The notes: generated from the letters alone by a model not told the origin. A stretch of 64,000 nucleotides of DNA from Lepas anatifera (GCA_034440635.1 JAOTON010000765.1:809001-873000); one strand, 5' to 3'. Shown: positions 43,262-54,276, numbered from the stretch's first letter. Numbers and translations: made by a program.

Positions 43262-44780
43262 TGGCAGGCCATGCTGAAGATGACTGGATCTTCTGTGTGC
43301 ACTGATTAGTCCAGTAGGAAGACACAGGCAGTTTGGATGGCTACCATCTCAGCCTGAAAACTCGAGCAGAGCGAGCCTGCTGGTCGCCTGAGCTCATGCT
43401 GGGCTCTGTCTGGTGACTCGATGAAGACCCAGCTCCCCCGCTCGTGACCCCTCCGTGCACTGACCCGTCGGTCCACACCCATGTGGCACATTGAGTCAGG
43501 GAAGCGAGGTGGGGGAGAGCTACTCGCTTCTTCCGGACAGGTGGCGCTCCTGATGTCAGTGGGCCCACGTCTAGTTGAAATGTGACTCACTCTCCTGATA
43601 CCCACAGTGGAAGACGTCGAGGAAGGAAAGACTCGATGGGGAGGGAGATGCCTGCTTGATCCCACATGTCTTTGCCCACCTGCCGCCACCCGGTCACCGA
43701 GGAGAGTCGAGAGGGCGCTGTCGCCTCCGCTCGTCTTCACAGAGGGTCTTCAGGCGGCAGGGTATGGAATTTCACCAGCAGTCGGGTCGCGAGTACCCTC
43801 CTTCTGGCCGCTACGCGGGGAGTCTTAACTCGGCTGGGAGTGGAGTGGGTGCATCCTGTGATGATACGCGCCGACGCTCTCATTTTGCGTTCCAGCAGCT
43901 CGACATGAAATGGCGGTGTGGCGTGGAGCCACGCTGCGGCCGCTTACTCCATCGCTCCTCTCACGTAGCCAGTAGCGACGGTCCGGAGGTGCTGTTCGTA
44001 CAGCCCCCAGTTGCAGCCGGACAGTTGACGTAGGTGGGAGATGCGGGGGTGGACCTTCTCCCACAGTCTCTTACAGTGTGGACCGAAATGGAGGAGCCGA
44101 TCGATGGTGACGCCAAGTAGCTGTAGGGTGTATCCAGCAGTGACAGACTTCCCGTCGACCTTAAAATTGAAGGGATCGGCGTCTCTGGCCCACTGGGACA
44201 TCACCAGTACTTGGATCTTGGCTCCTGATACCACCATTTTGTGCTGTCGGGTCCACTTCATGAGGGTGCCAGAAGCAGCTTTATTGCGCCCGGTCCTTGG
44301 CGACTTGGATGTTGTTGCCCGTGCAGAGAGCCGCCGTATCATCGGCGTACATGTAGGGGAGCATCCGGGAACCGCGCAGAGTGCGTCTACCAGCCGAGCC
44401 GCCCATACAAAATAAAACTGGCGATAAGACACTTCCTTACGGCAGGCCAGTTCGGAAAATGCGCTCACTGGAAAGCACACCATTTAGTTCCACCTGGACT
44501 CTTCGGTCCCGGAGTCACTGCCAAATCCAGGCCACCGTGCAATTTGACAGCCCCATCTACAGCAGGCGAACGCGTAGCAGGTGGTGGTCCACTACGTCGT
44601 ACGCGTGCGCGAAATCAAACGCGACGAGGACGTATTTCTGCGCGGTCTGTCCATCGGGAGGGCGGCTGTGTCTCGATTTGGGCATGCACAGTGCACGCTC
44701 ACCTCTTCTCTTAAATGAGTCCTGAACTTGACCTGAAGGCGATGGTTGATGGTATAAGTTGATGGTCAGTGACAAAATAT
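43262..44780 (-). pseudogene. R: decayed non-LTR retroelement fragment (RT and RNase H)
   Basis: The minus strand reads QKYVLVAFDFAHAYDVVDHH (RT motif with catalytic Asp, 44557-44700), then post-RT text (LQLLGVTIDRLLHFGPHCKR) and an RNase H start (WTDGSVHGGVTSGGAG). FQAEMVAIQTAC carries the RNase H Glu, at 43306-43740. Several frameshifts are present. Its RNase H is not closely like that of J2. Both ends are lost. Confidence 0.7.
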
Positions 44781-45700
44781 ACTCGTTTTATCAATCTGAA
44801 TGGTCTTTTCACTTCGATCTGAACACTGCACATGATCATTAAACGCGCAAATTACAGCCAATAAACGAAAAAAAGTTATCAATTTATCAAGAGAGTACTT
44901 GGACACGTTGAAACTGTTTTCTTTTTATTCTAGTAGGGCCCATTTATGTCACAAATCACACATGCCTATGGCATGATCTATTTCAGCATTCAATCACATG
45001 GCTACCAAAATTCTCTTAACACCTCCGAAATTTCACGCACAAGAGCAATTCTCCCATGCTGATGAAATGGAGAATATAGATAAAGGTCGATGGAAAATGC
45101 CCACATACTTCATTCTGTGTTTATCTTAACGTTTTAACTTCCCTTATATCTCCTTGAGTCTGCCATCTGGTTCAAACATTATTTTTTAGGAGCAATTAAT
45201 AATGTGGGTTAAAGTCCGGTTTGTGTTTCCTACAACTTAAAGCTTTTCCGCTGAGGTAATTTTCTTGGACAGCGCACAGGCCAGGTTCACACTCGCTGCG
45301 ATTATTTTCAATGTCCTCTCACCATTATCTTACGAATCTTGGCCACGTGGAAAGGCAAAATGATGCTTATCATATTTGATATTAAAATAAACTTAAACCC
45401 TCTTCACTAATAGAAAAATCCTCAGATATATACTTTTATGTTCAGCTGTTGCATCTTCCCAAGTATCTTGAATTTCTCCATGACCTAGTGGCAGTTACAG
45501 ATTTTTCAAGAGGTGCCGAAAAAAGTGTGGACTGAACTGTTTAGCAATTCATTGTTTCAAATATCACGCCAAATAGGCATCTTGCTTGGCTGGTACAAAC
45601 TGTTATGGCTGGGAGAGGGTGGGATAGGACGTTGTTAAAAATACGATCCAGCAAAATGACGGCAACCGAAAACCGAATACCATAGGCGCCCTTTGGGTGA
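44781..45700. other. AT-rich filler inside the hAT composite
   Basis: No gene or clear repeat was seen. Confidence 0.35.
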
Positions 45701-45749
45701 AAAGTTGATGGTAAAGTGCCCACTTTGAGGCTCCGCGTTCCCCCCCCAC

Positions 45750-46055
45750 CTCACTAAAATTCTAGATCCGCCCATACGCGGATCCAGGGGGCAAAGGGGA
45801 GGGGCAGATGCAGCCCCCGATCGATCCCGGGCGCCCCCTGAAATGGTCACGGCGCCCCCCTGAAAGGTCGATGGCACTCGCCTGAAGTGGCGCTTCCCAC
45901 TCTCCCCCAGGATGCGAAAATCGGTGCTCACCGATAGGATTTTACGCCCACCTGGTAGGTTTTTCCCGTCAAAAGTGGCGCCCCCTGCTCCGGTTGGCGC
46001 CCCCGGGAAGGTGCTCCCCTCCGATTGGCAATCCTGGATCTGCCTATGGATCCGT
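45750..46055. mobile_element. hAT-like MITE remnant(s) with GGCGCC motifs
   Basis: CGCGGATCCAGGGGGCAAAG (45775) and CAATCCTGGATCTGCC (46030) form a loose inverted pair of the hAT GGATCCAGG type. A second inward TCTAGATCCGCCC end lies just before. Several GGCGCCCCC words in between resemble the minisatellite at 47.0-48.4 kb. No clean duplication was found. Confidence 0.4.
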
Positions 46056-46404
46056 CACTGTTCAAGAGCAAACAATTCACAAAAAAGCAGGAAGATATCA
46101 AATGTTAGCGGGGAGTGGTGCGGCCAAGATAATTGATGATGCTAACAAATTGTTTAGTTATGTGGATAAAATAATTGGGTCGCCACACGGGATTGGAAGG
46201 GGACTCCTGCCTTCTTATGAGATGGGCAGTGTGCTAAAAATATATCGTCAAGTCAATATCAAATTATCAACATTTAGTTTTATACAGTGCACTGTTCACT
46301 GCAATGATACAAGAGTGCTCTGTCCTTTTTCTGTGGGTTTATGACACCCGGTAGGGTTCGTTTTAGCCTCAAATATGGCTTTTGTGGTATTTATTTGGCC
46401 ATTT

Positions 46405-46758
46405 GGCCGCCCCGGTTGCTCGGTTGGTAGAGCGTCGGGCTCCGGCCCCCTGCTGAGAAGCATGCAGTGGCAGTGCATGTCCAGGCTTGAGATCGGTTCC
46501 CCTGAGACGCTCCGGCGCTCAATCGTTTGCCCGACGTAGGTCGGCTGGCAACTGACTGATGAGAGGGTGACCTGAGCGAGGCGGCCATCCCTGTGCTTTG
46601 TGGGAGGTTAAACTTTGGCTTCTAAATCAACCCTTCATTGTGGGCGTTACTCGTTCGGGTGGTGGGGTCGGGGTCTCCGTGACAAGTCCCTTGAGGACTT
46701 TAATGAGACTCAGACTCCAACAGCCGTACTGGGAAGAACTTGGACGAAATTTATAAAA
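46405..46758 (+). mobile_element. SINE-1 copy (tRNA-derived, near full length)
   Basis: It begins GGCCGCCCCGGTTGC with the A-box-like CTCGGTTGGTAGAGCG and the B-box-like GATCGGTTCCCCTGA (46491 on). It ends near GAACTTGGACGAAATTTAT followed by an A-rich tail. It is collinear with 13378-13722. Confidence 0.82.
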
Positions 46759-47039
46759 AACAAGATTTTTTAGTGCAAATACAATTTGAACCTTTTGACC
46801 TTTTCGCAAACCCGGTTTGGCCTTTTTCCGTTGAAAAAAACCCGCAGTCCTGGGCAGCATCTCTAATCTTTAGAATATGGAATAACAAAAATTAGGAGAC
46901 ATTTTTTTAACACTAGCACGTCTAAATTTTATTACCGCCCACCTCCAAATGGGGGTTTGATCCCCCGAAGACATTACAATGGCCAGCACAAGAAAATCTC
47001 CACCGCCCTCCCCCCTCCACTGAGTTTTCCTTAAAAAAT

Positions 47040-48440
47040 GTTCTGCTGTCCTTTCCAGGGGGCGCCTTTCCTATCCATGGGTGCTTATTCTTTCCAGAGG
47101 GGGCGCCTTTGCTCTCGGGGGGGGGCGCCTTTTGCTATCCAGGGATGCCTGTGCTAACCAGGGGGTGCATATGATATCAAGGGGCGCCGTTGATCTTCTT
47201 CGGAGGCGTCTCTGCTGTCCAGGAGGCGCCTGCGCTATCCAGGGGCACCTATGCTATCCAGAGACCCGGATCCTTTACTCAGGGGGCGGGGGCCGCCTTT
47301 TGCTGTCCAGGGGTGCCTGTGCTAACCAGGGGCGCATATGCTATCCCGGGGTGCCGTTGCTCTTCTTTAGGGGCGTCTCTGCCGTCCAGGGGTGCCTATG
47401 CTATCCAGAGGGTGTGTTCTGTCCATGGGGCGCTTTTGGTATGAAAGGGCGTATTTGCTGTTTTGGGGGCGCCTATCCTATCCAGAGGGCGCCCCTGCTG
47501 TCCAGGGAGCGCGATTGCTATTAAAGGGAGCTTATGATATCCAGAGGGGTGCCTTTGCTCTATGGGGGAGGGGGCGCCTCTTAGTGTACAGGAGTGCCTG
47601 TGCTAACCAGAGGGCGCCTATGCTATTCAGGGGCGTCGTTACTCCTCAATTGGGGGTGCCCTTTTCTGTCCAGGGGCGCCTCTGCTGTCTAGAGGTCGCC
47701 TTTGCTATCCAGAGGGGCGCTTTTACTCAAGGGGGTGGGCACCTTTTGCTGTCCAGGGTGCAGCTTTGATGTTAGGGGGCGCCATTCATATTTGAAAGTG
47801 TATTTTATTTTACACAGAGGGTACTACCCCTTCAGACAGGCGATGTGTCTGATTTTCTCTTGACCGGCCGGGGGCGCCGGCAAAATCCAGCGGTGCCACC
47901 CAAATCCGTGAGGGCCTCCCCGTACGAGGTCAAAACCAGGTGTGCAAAAATATACTATTGTACACCATCATTTTTCAAGGTGTGCAACTGCACACCCTGT
48001 CCTGCGGAATCCGCCGTCCCTGCCGCCGTTGTTCTCGGGAGGGGGGGGTTTCTCTCTTATCTCTCCAGGGGGCGCCTTTCTTATCAAAGGGCGCCTATGT
48101 TGTCCAGGGGGCGCCTTTTCTCTGCGGGGGGCACCTTTTGCTGTCAAGGGGTGCCTGTGCTAACCAGGGGGCGCATGTGATATCTAGGGGCGCCGTTTCT
48201 CTTCTTCGGAGGCGCCTCAGCTGTCCAGGAGGCGCCTACGCTTTTCAAGGGCGCCTATGCTATCCAGAGGGGCGCCTTTACTCAAGGGGGGGCGCCTTTT
48301 GCTTTCCAGGGTGCAGTTTTGATGTCAAGGTGCGTCATTCATGTATGAAAATGTCTTTTTCACAGAGGATCCTACCTCTTCAGGTAGGCGGTAATTAGGC
48401 TTGATTTTCTCTGACCGGCCGGGGGCGCCGGCTGAGGCCT
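47040..48440. repeat. GGGGGCGCC minisatellite, subterminal in the hAT
   Basis: Units of about 25-32 bp, of the type GGGGGCGCCTTTGCTATCCA, repeat from 47050 to 47785 and 48055 to 48320. The palindromic core GGCGCC is the most constant part. Two larger modules end alike: the minisatellite, then CACAGAGG..CTACC, ACCGGCCGGGGGCGCCGG, a hairpin pair and GGAATCCGCCGTCCCTG (ends 48022 and 48559), so the array was duplicated. Frames within it are not genes. Confidence 0.8.
47939..47996. other. Hairpin pair, module 1
   Basis: Stem 1 spans 47939-47966 (GGTGTGCAA and TTGTACACC, one mismatch). Stem 2 is GGTGTGCA-AC-TGCACACC (47979-47996), a perfect 8-bp stem. They lie just inside the terminus that ends at 48022. 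Confidence 0.7.
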
Positions 48441-48472
48441 GGGGGGGGGCGCCTCCTGGACAAAGCCAAAAC

Positions 48473-48534
48473 AAGTGGTGCAAAAGATACTTTTGCACCA
48501 CTTGAAAAAAATCGAGTGGTGCAACTGCACCACT
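48473..48534. other. Hairpin pair, module 2
   Basis: Stem 1 is AAGTGGTGCAAAAG-ATA-CTTTTGCACCACTT (48473-48503), a perfect 14-bp stem. Stem 2 is AGTGGTGCA-AC-TGCACCACT (48515-48534), a perfect 9-bp stem. Both differ from module 1 by an added base that is compensated in the opposite arm. They lie just inside the hAT terminus (48559). Confidence 0.75.
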
Positions 48535-48559
48535 TGCACCCTGGAATCCGCCGTCCCTG

Positions 48560-49958
48560 GATGGAGCATTAGAGGTCGAATTTGCAAAGACAGAGGACGC
48601 CGAGCGAGCACTTTCAGTGTCGGAGCTTAAGTTCACAAGGAAGGAATCTGGTTTCAAAAAGACGTACAAAATCGCCATTTCGGTAGAGGCCCATCGGACG
48701 AAGAACTTTAGGAAAGGAGTAGTCAGTAGCCAAGAGCTTAGAGGACTTTCGGAGGATGAGATCTTTGAAGGCTTAGAGGAAGTTGGAGTGGTGGAGGTTC
48801 GGAGGATTCGGAGGAGGAGCGGAGAGGTGATGTTGCATACTGATACGGTCATTTTAACTCTTGACACGACAGAACTGCCTGATCATATCTATGTGGGCTA
48901 CTCGCGGGTCGGCGTCAGGCCTTATGTGCCGTCACCTATGTGGTGCTTCTTGTGCCAGAAGTATGGTCATACTGCCCGCACCTGCAAGGGCAAGCGGGTG
49001 TGTGGAAAGTGCGCATCAGACATCCATAGTACCACTGACTGCGACGCTCAAGCATTGAAATGTGCAAATTGTAATGGCTGCCACGAGGTAACTGACCGTT
49101 TATGTCCGGAGTTTATCCGTGAAAAAGAAATAATAACCATTAAGACAACAAAACAAATCAGCTTCCGTGAGGCTCGGGAATGTTATGAAGCCTCCCATCC
49201 CAAAAAGGGTTATGCCCAGACAGTGGCTGCGGGGGTAGCGGGCCCCCCAAGGATGACCGCGGAGGAGGTCATCCGCTCCCTAACCGTGGCGGACTTCGTC
49301 CGCCTGGCAGGGAGGATGGGGCTGGTGTTTTCACGCCAGCCCGCCGCCCCGGCTCCGGAGCCGACGGCGGCACCTCCTCCGCGCGCCCCCTCAGTGGGGG
49401 GCGGGGAGCGGATCGTCGCCTCCGCTTCTACCTCTCCTCCTTCGGCTCCAGTCGAAGGGGAGGGAAGGGGTCTGTCCCCGACCCTAGGCACCGGCCGGCT
49501 CCTGGCGCTGGTGACTCTGCACCAGTGCCTGGTGCATCTTCCGGCGGACCCCCGCCGGATTCAGAGGGGTGGGTGGTGGTCGGACGAGGGGGCAGAGCCT
49601 CTCCCGCGGGGGGCGTCGCCCGCGGTCCCCTGTCATCCCACCTGACGGCGGCGCCGACTCAGCGCTGCAGCCGCCACACAAACCGGGTGTTGAGACGATG
49701 CACACACAACCTCCCACCCAGAACTCATCGTCCACTGTCGCAGCAATGCGCAAAAATTTTGAGGACGTGCCGCGGAGTAGGTCTCCGACGAAGCGACCAG
49801 CCGGGAGCCCTCTCGGTCAGCCCCAGACCTCACGTGCCCGCGGTAACTCAACCGAAAGCGGACGAGGCCGCGGACCGGTCCGCAACAGGCTCGGCGGTTC
49901 CAACGTGGGACCATCCAGAGGCGCATACGGGGGTTCCGGACCCCCGTGGAAGGGTTGA
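48560..49958 (+). pseudogene. J2 ORF1, part after the hAT insertion
   Basis: From the second copy of the target site the frame reads LEVEFAKTEDAERALSV (end of the RRM-like region), then three knuckles: CFLCQKYGHTARTC, CGKCASDIHSTTDC and CANCNGCHEVTDRLC. EAREC and a long Pro/Ala/Ser-rich tail follow. The tail frame ends at 49645. A more ORF1-like end, with RKNFEDVPRSRSPTKRPAGS and a Gly/Arg-rich finish, is in another frame to 49958, indicating a frameshift around 49520-49600. Confidence 0.82.
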
Positions 49959-50021
49959 GGTCAGTGACCTGTTAGTTCAAGTTGTCCATTTTTTTTTAAT
50001 AAGCCCGTTTCCTTATCTTAA

Positions 50022-53000
50022 ATGACCTTTTTACAGTGGACCTGTCGAGGCCTTCGTGCGAATTTTATTGACCTGCAGCAGATTTTATCTGATCACACCC
50101 CTTCCGTTTTATGCCTCCAGGAGACAAAGTTGTCTCCTGGAGCTGCTTTTAATATTCGAAATTATCAGAGTTTTAGAAAAGATATTTTTAGTAACACGAT
50201 AGCATACGGAGGGGTTATGGTTGCGGTGCACCATGCAACTCCTTGCTACCATGTTCCTTTAATGACGGTGCTGCAGGCGGTAGCTGCCCGGGTAGACCTT
50301 GGTTTTACTAAATTGACAGTTTGTTCACTTTATCTCCCACCGGGTGGCAATATAAATTTAAACGATCTTAATTACTTAGTAGACCAATTGCCTACTCCCT
50401 TACTTTTACTTGGGGATTTCAACGCTCATAACCCAGCTTGGGGGGGGACCTACCGGCCGTGCGTGCCCCAGAGGTCGCACGGCTGGGCGCTTCCTCCACC
50501 TTAACTCCCTCTGTCTCCTCAACACAGGTCACTCCACCCACATTACTCTGCCTTCTGGATCCCTTTCCTCTATTGATCTTTCAGTTTGCTCTCCGTCTCT
50601 TCTCACCCAGTTCCAATGGAACACCCTTGACGATCCCCACGGAAGTGACCATTTCCCCATCCTTCTATCCCCGGCCGGTCCGCACGTGGCGGGACCTCGC
50701 CGGAACCGGTGGAATCACGGGCGTGCGGATTGGGCGGGCTTTGGGGCTGCGTGCGGCATGGTGGAGCCTCCCCCGGAGGCCTCGGCTACCCAAGCTATTG
50801 CAAATTTTAATAAGATGATCCTCACTGCCGCGAAACAGTTTATACCTACGACGCGTGGTCAGCCAAAGCACGTCCCAGTGCCTTGGTGGTCCCACGAATG
50901 TAAAACCGCGATTTTAAAAAGGAAACGGGCTTTTCGTGTATTTAATAGACGTTCCACGGCGGCGAATCGCGTAAATTTTAAACGCGCGCGAGCATTTGCA
51001 CGTCGCGTGGTCCTTGATGCAAAGAGGAGGTGGTGGGTGTCTTATATATGCTGTGTCAATCGTTTTACGCCTTCGACACAGGTGTGGATGCGTATTAGGA
51101 GTGTGCAGGGGAAGAGCTGTCCTCCGACCGCACCAGTGCTGGATGTGAACGGGACTAAAATAACAGAGCCCCAGGAGGTGGCCGAGTGTATGGCGAAGTC
51201 ATTTTTTGAGCGCTGTAATGGCACTATGGAAAACACAACTTTCTCACGAACAAGAGAGGTGGCCGAACGAAAGCCCGTCGACTTTGGCCAAAGCAATACT
51301 GCCACGTATAATGAGCCTTTTTCTATGCCCGAACTCAGAGCTGCTCTTTCTAAGGTCAGACCGGTGTCACCCGGCCCGGACAACATTTCAAACACCATGC
51401 TCTCTCACTTACCAGACTCATCTCTTGTATCCCTGTTGAATATGTTTAATAATATGTGGAGAAATAATGATTTTCCGGACCAATGGCGTGAAGCACATAT
51501 TATACCTATTTTGAAGCCTGGCAAGTCTGGCCTGTCCCCTAACGACTTCCGTCCAATCTCGTTAACTTCGTGTGTAGGCAAATTGTTCGAAAAAATGGTA
51601 AACACGCGTCTGGTGTGGTACTTGGAGTCAAATCAGCTGCTTTGTAGCAGCCAGTGTGGTTTTCGCCAGGGCCGCTCCACAATCGACCACCTTGTGCGAC
51701 TCGATGCTTCTGTGCGGGAGGGGTTTTTACGGAAAGCCCACACTATAGCTGTGTTCTTTGACGTGGAGCGTGCCTACGATTGTACATGGAGGCATGGTAT
51801 TCTACAGAAGCTTTTCAGACTTGGCGTTCGAGGACACATGGGTTGGTTTGTTTCAAACTTTTTGAAAAATAGATATTTTCGGTTTCGTGTAAACTCTTCT
51901 TTGTCGAACCGGTATGAACAACGGAACGGCATAGCGCAAGGTTCTGTGAGCTCCATAGCTCTCTTTGCAATCATGATTAATGATATTGCAGACGATCTCC
52001 CGACCGGTATAAAGCACGCACTTTTCGTTGATGATTTTGCGATGTGGGTGACGGCATCCACTACTGCTGCTGCGCAGAGGCGGCTTCAACTTGGCCTCGA
52101 CCGCCTGCAGCAGTGGAGCACACGCAACGTGCTGAATTTCTCAAGTACCAAAACCAAATGTATGCATTTTTGTAACAGACGCAGCGATTGTGAAGACCCG
52201 ACACTCTTTATCTACGGTAATCAGATTGAAGTTGTAGGTGAAACCAGATTCCTTGGAATAACGCTGGACAAAAAGCTGACATATGTACCGCATATAAAAG
52301 AACTGCGTAAGAAGTGTTTCGATTCATTGAATATTTTCAAGGTGTTGACGAAAATGAGGTATGGCGCTGACAGAAAAATGTTAATCATGTTATATAGGGC
52401 GCTCGTCCGCTCCAAGATTGAATACGGGTGTGTTGTCTATGAAGCTGCTTCTCAGTCGGCCAAACAGATGCTCGATGTTGTTCACCACCAAGCGATAAGA
52501 ATAATTACTGGGGCGTTTCGTACATCTCCAGTAATCAGTATGCTGGTCGACGCTGATGAAATGCCGCTTGAAATCCGCCGAAGAATGATCGCTATGCGTT
52601 ATGCAATAAAAATTAAACAGTCAGCACAACACCCCACATATCAAACCTTTTTTAGTGACGCCCACCTCCGTCGAATCGATAATGGCTCGCGTGCTTCAGC
52701 CCGCCATCCGGGGGGTAAGGGTCCGGGCTTGGCTGACAGAGGCTGGTATTGATACAGACCTTGTTGAATCTTATGACGTATCTTCTGTTGAACCGTGGAT
52801 TGTGTCGGAAGTGAACACAAATACGTACTTACTTGAACAATGCAAGCATATGCCTCCTGAAGCGATGCGCCAGCTATTTATGGATTTTTGCTCTGAATCT
52901 TTTGAAAATCACGTTCGCTTTTACACCGACGGCTCGAAAAGTGAGTGGCACGGGTTGTGCATTTGTTGGTGAAGGTGTCGAGAGAGGTTTTAGCTTGCCG

Positions 53001-53690
53001 TGCGAGGCATCTGTTTTTACCTCTGAGCTGTTTGCGATCTTTCGTTGTTTGGACCAGGTGTCCAGGTCGAGGGCGAGACAGTTTGTCGTTTTTACTGATT
53101 CACTGTCCTCTCTACAGGCTTTGAAGTCTTTTTATTTTTATAACGCATCGTCATCATTTCTCTTGGTCCTCATTAGACAGAAGCTGCACGGTCTAAAGGA
53201 AAAGGGGAAAAATGTCGAGATTGTGTGGATCCCAAGCCATTGCGGCATCAGCGGCAATGAGCGGGCCGATTCAGCTGCAAAGGCTGCAGTAGAACGTGAT
53301 GTTCCCCCTGGCCTTCATATTCCATTCTTTGACCTGTATGCTCCTGTTAAGAAGTTTGTAATGAGTAGCTGGCAGCGGCGATGGGACGAGGATCCCAGGG
53401 GAGCAAAGTTGAGAAGTGTGAAACCCAAACTAGGGAAATGACCTTCTAGCAGTGCTAAATCCAGAAAAGAGGAAGTTGTTTTGTCGAGGTTGCGCATTGG
53501 CCACACCCACGCTACGCACTCTTTCCGCTTGACTAGAGAGGATCCGCCGCTCTGTCCGCGCTGTGATGACTCACTGAGTGTGAAGCATGTTCTTGTTGAC
53601 TGCTGCGATTATGAGATTGAGCGGGTTAGGCACTTGGGAGGGTCACCCTCCTTGGAGTCTCTTCTGGGAGTTTCCGACCGTTGAGTTATC
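50022..53690 (+). pseudogene. J2 ORF2: endonuclease, reverse transcriptase, RNase H (three frameshifts, one nonsense)
   Basis: The ATG at 50022 starts MTFLQWTCRGLRANFIDLQQ. Endonuclease motifs LQETK and LLGDFNAHNPAW come before a shift near 50440, and GSDHFPIL after it. RT motifs are DFRPISLTSCVGKLFEKM, FFDVERAYDCTW, GIAQGSVSSIALFAIMINDI and ALFVDDFAMW with catalytic DD. Shifts near 52710 and 52940 separate the post-RT region and RNase H (FYTDGSKS, ASVFTSELFAI, VFTDSLSSLQAL, WIPSHCGISGNERADSAA). At 53439-53441 a TGA stands where J4 has TGG (GEWQSS). The C-terminal knuckle is CPRCDDSLSVKHVLVDC. Without these lesions it would be about 1,220 codons. Confidence 0.88.
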
Positions 53691-53923
53691 AATATTATAT
53701 CGTATCTAAGGAGGTCGATTTTAATGTTATTTACTCGCCGACTTAGGGTGTGATTTGAAACTGTGGTTCTATTTTTAATTACATCTTTTTATATTTTTAC
53801 CTTTGACTCACCTCTAGCCCTGTGAGATGTTGACACTCTTTTGTATATATCTTATTTAGTGTTATGGGCACCACATGACCTTCGTAGTCGGCGCGCCCTA
53901 AACCACCAATTATGATGATGATG
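53691..53923 (+). other. J2 3' untranslated region and microsatellite tail
   Basis: This AT-rich 3' UTR ends CTTCGTAGTCGGCGCGCCCT then AAACCACCAATT and ATGATGATGATG. The AGTCG..GCGCCCTAAA terminus is shared with J1 (36127-36143), a probable recognition sequence for the reverse transcriptase of this family. Confidence 0.8.
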
Positions 53924-54158
53924 AGTCCTCAGGTGGGCTACGGATCATGTCGATAAACTCCATGACATGCTGGGCTGGCAGCAGTGAAGCCGCTGTTTGT
54001 AACCGGAGGCTCTGTTGTGTGATTTGGGCGCGTGCAAAATACAGGTCGAGCTGTATGATCCATACACATGGATTGTGCTCCACAAATGGAGGCGGTGGCC
54101 CGAGAATGGCGGGTTGAGCTGGTGGAGGCAAAACGTCCTTGTTTTCGTTTACTGCCAT
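53924..54158 (-). pseudogene. Gypsy gag, N-terminal part
   Basis: The ATG at 54158 starts MAVNENKDVLPPPAQPAI; then PPPPFVEHNPCVWIIQLDLY and FARAQITQQSLRLQTAASLL follow. The frame ends at RSPPED where J2 is inserted. It lies 119 bp inside the primer-binding site, as expected for the start of gag. It continues at 38425. Confidence 0.85.
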
Positions 54159-54276
54159 GGTAGCGTGAAACAGAATGACGCAAGTTGACAATAGGCGTAA
54201 CTGTGGGAGCAGGTTTTCCCGGAAATTGAGCCTGAAGAAACTGGACAGAACCAGTCGACCATAGAACTAATTTTAA

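Larger units (their letters stand above)
39935..43262 (+). pseudogene. J3: heavily decayed 5'-truncated Jockey/I-type fragment
   Basis: It is homologous to J2 ORF2 but full of stops and indels. It starts at GVLQKLFGLGVRGHLGWFIS (RT palm). FFVEDFTICV stands in place of the FVDDFAMWV active site, so the second catalytic residue is altered. It runs to a match of LIRPKIEYGCV near 40640. After an interruption (40665-42105) the post-RT text resumes (42115-42250), is interrupted again by a MITE, and continues (42715-42890). RNase H text (ASIFTSELYSI, IFTDSLSYLQTL) follows at 43080-43262. Its 3' end is cut by fragment R. Confidence 0.8.
39822..48559. mobile_element. 8.7-kb hAT-type composite element with fossil retroelement cargo
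   Basis: The ends are inverted repeats CAGAGACGGCGGATTCCA (39822-39839) and TGGAATCCGCCGTCCCTG (48542-48559), matching at 17 of 18 positions. They are flanked by a perfect 8-bp duplication GATGGAGC (39814-39821 and 48560-48567); 8-bp duplications and CAGRG ends are typical of hAT. No transposase was recognised. Subterminal GGGGGCGCC repeats occur on both sides (39870-39925; 47040-48440). Inside are J3, fragment R, a SINE-1, a tRNA-like SINE, a TTAA MITE and a second internal terminus (GGAATCCGCCGTCCCTG ending at 48022). The inner retroelements are far more decayed than the host J2. Confidence 0.85.
38438..53923 (+). mobile_element. J2: Jockey/I-type retrotransposon in gypsy gag, split by a hAT element
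   Basis: The 12-bp duplication AGTCCTCAGGTG at 38426-38437 and 53924-53935 bounds the element. The order is 5' UTR (38438-39564), ORF1 N-terminus (39565-39821), an 8.7-kb hAT insertion (39822-48559), the rest of ORF1 (48560-49958), ORF2 (50022-53690, broken), 3' UTR and an ATGATGATGATG tail. Net length is about 6.7 kb. Orientation is opposite to the gypsy. Confidence 0.9.
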
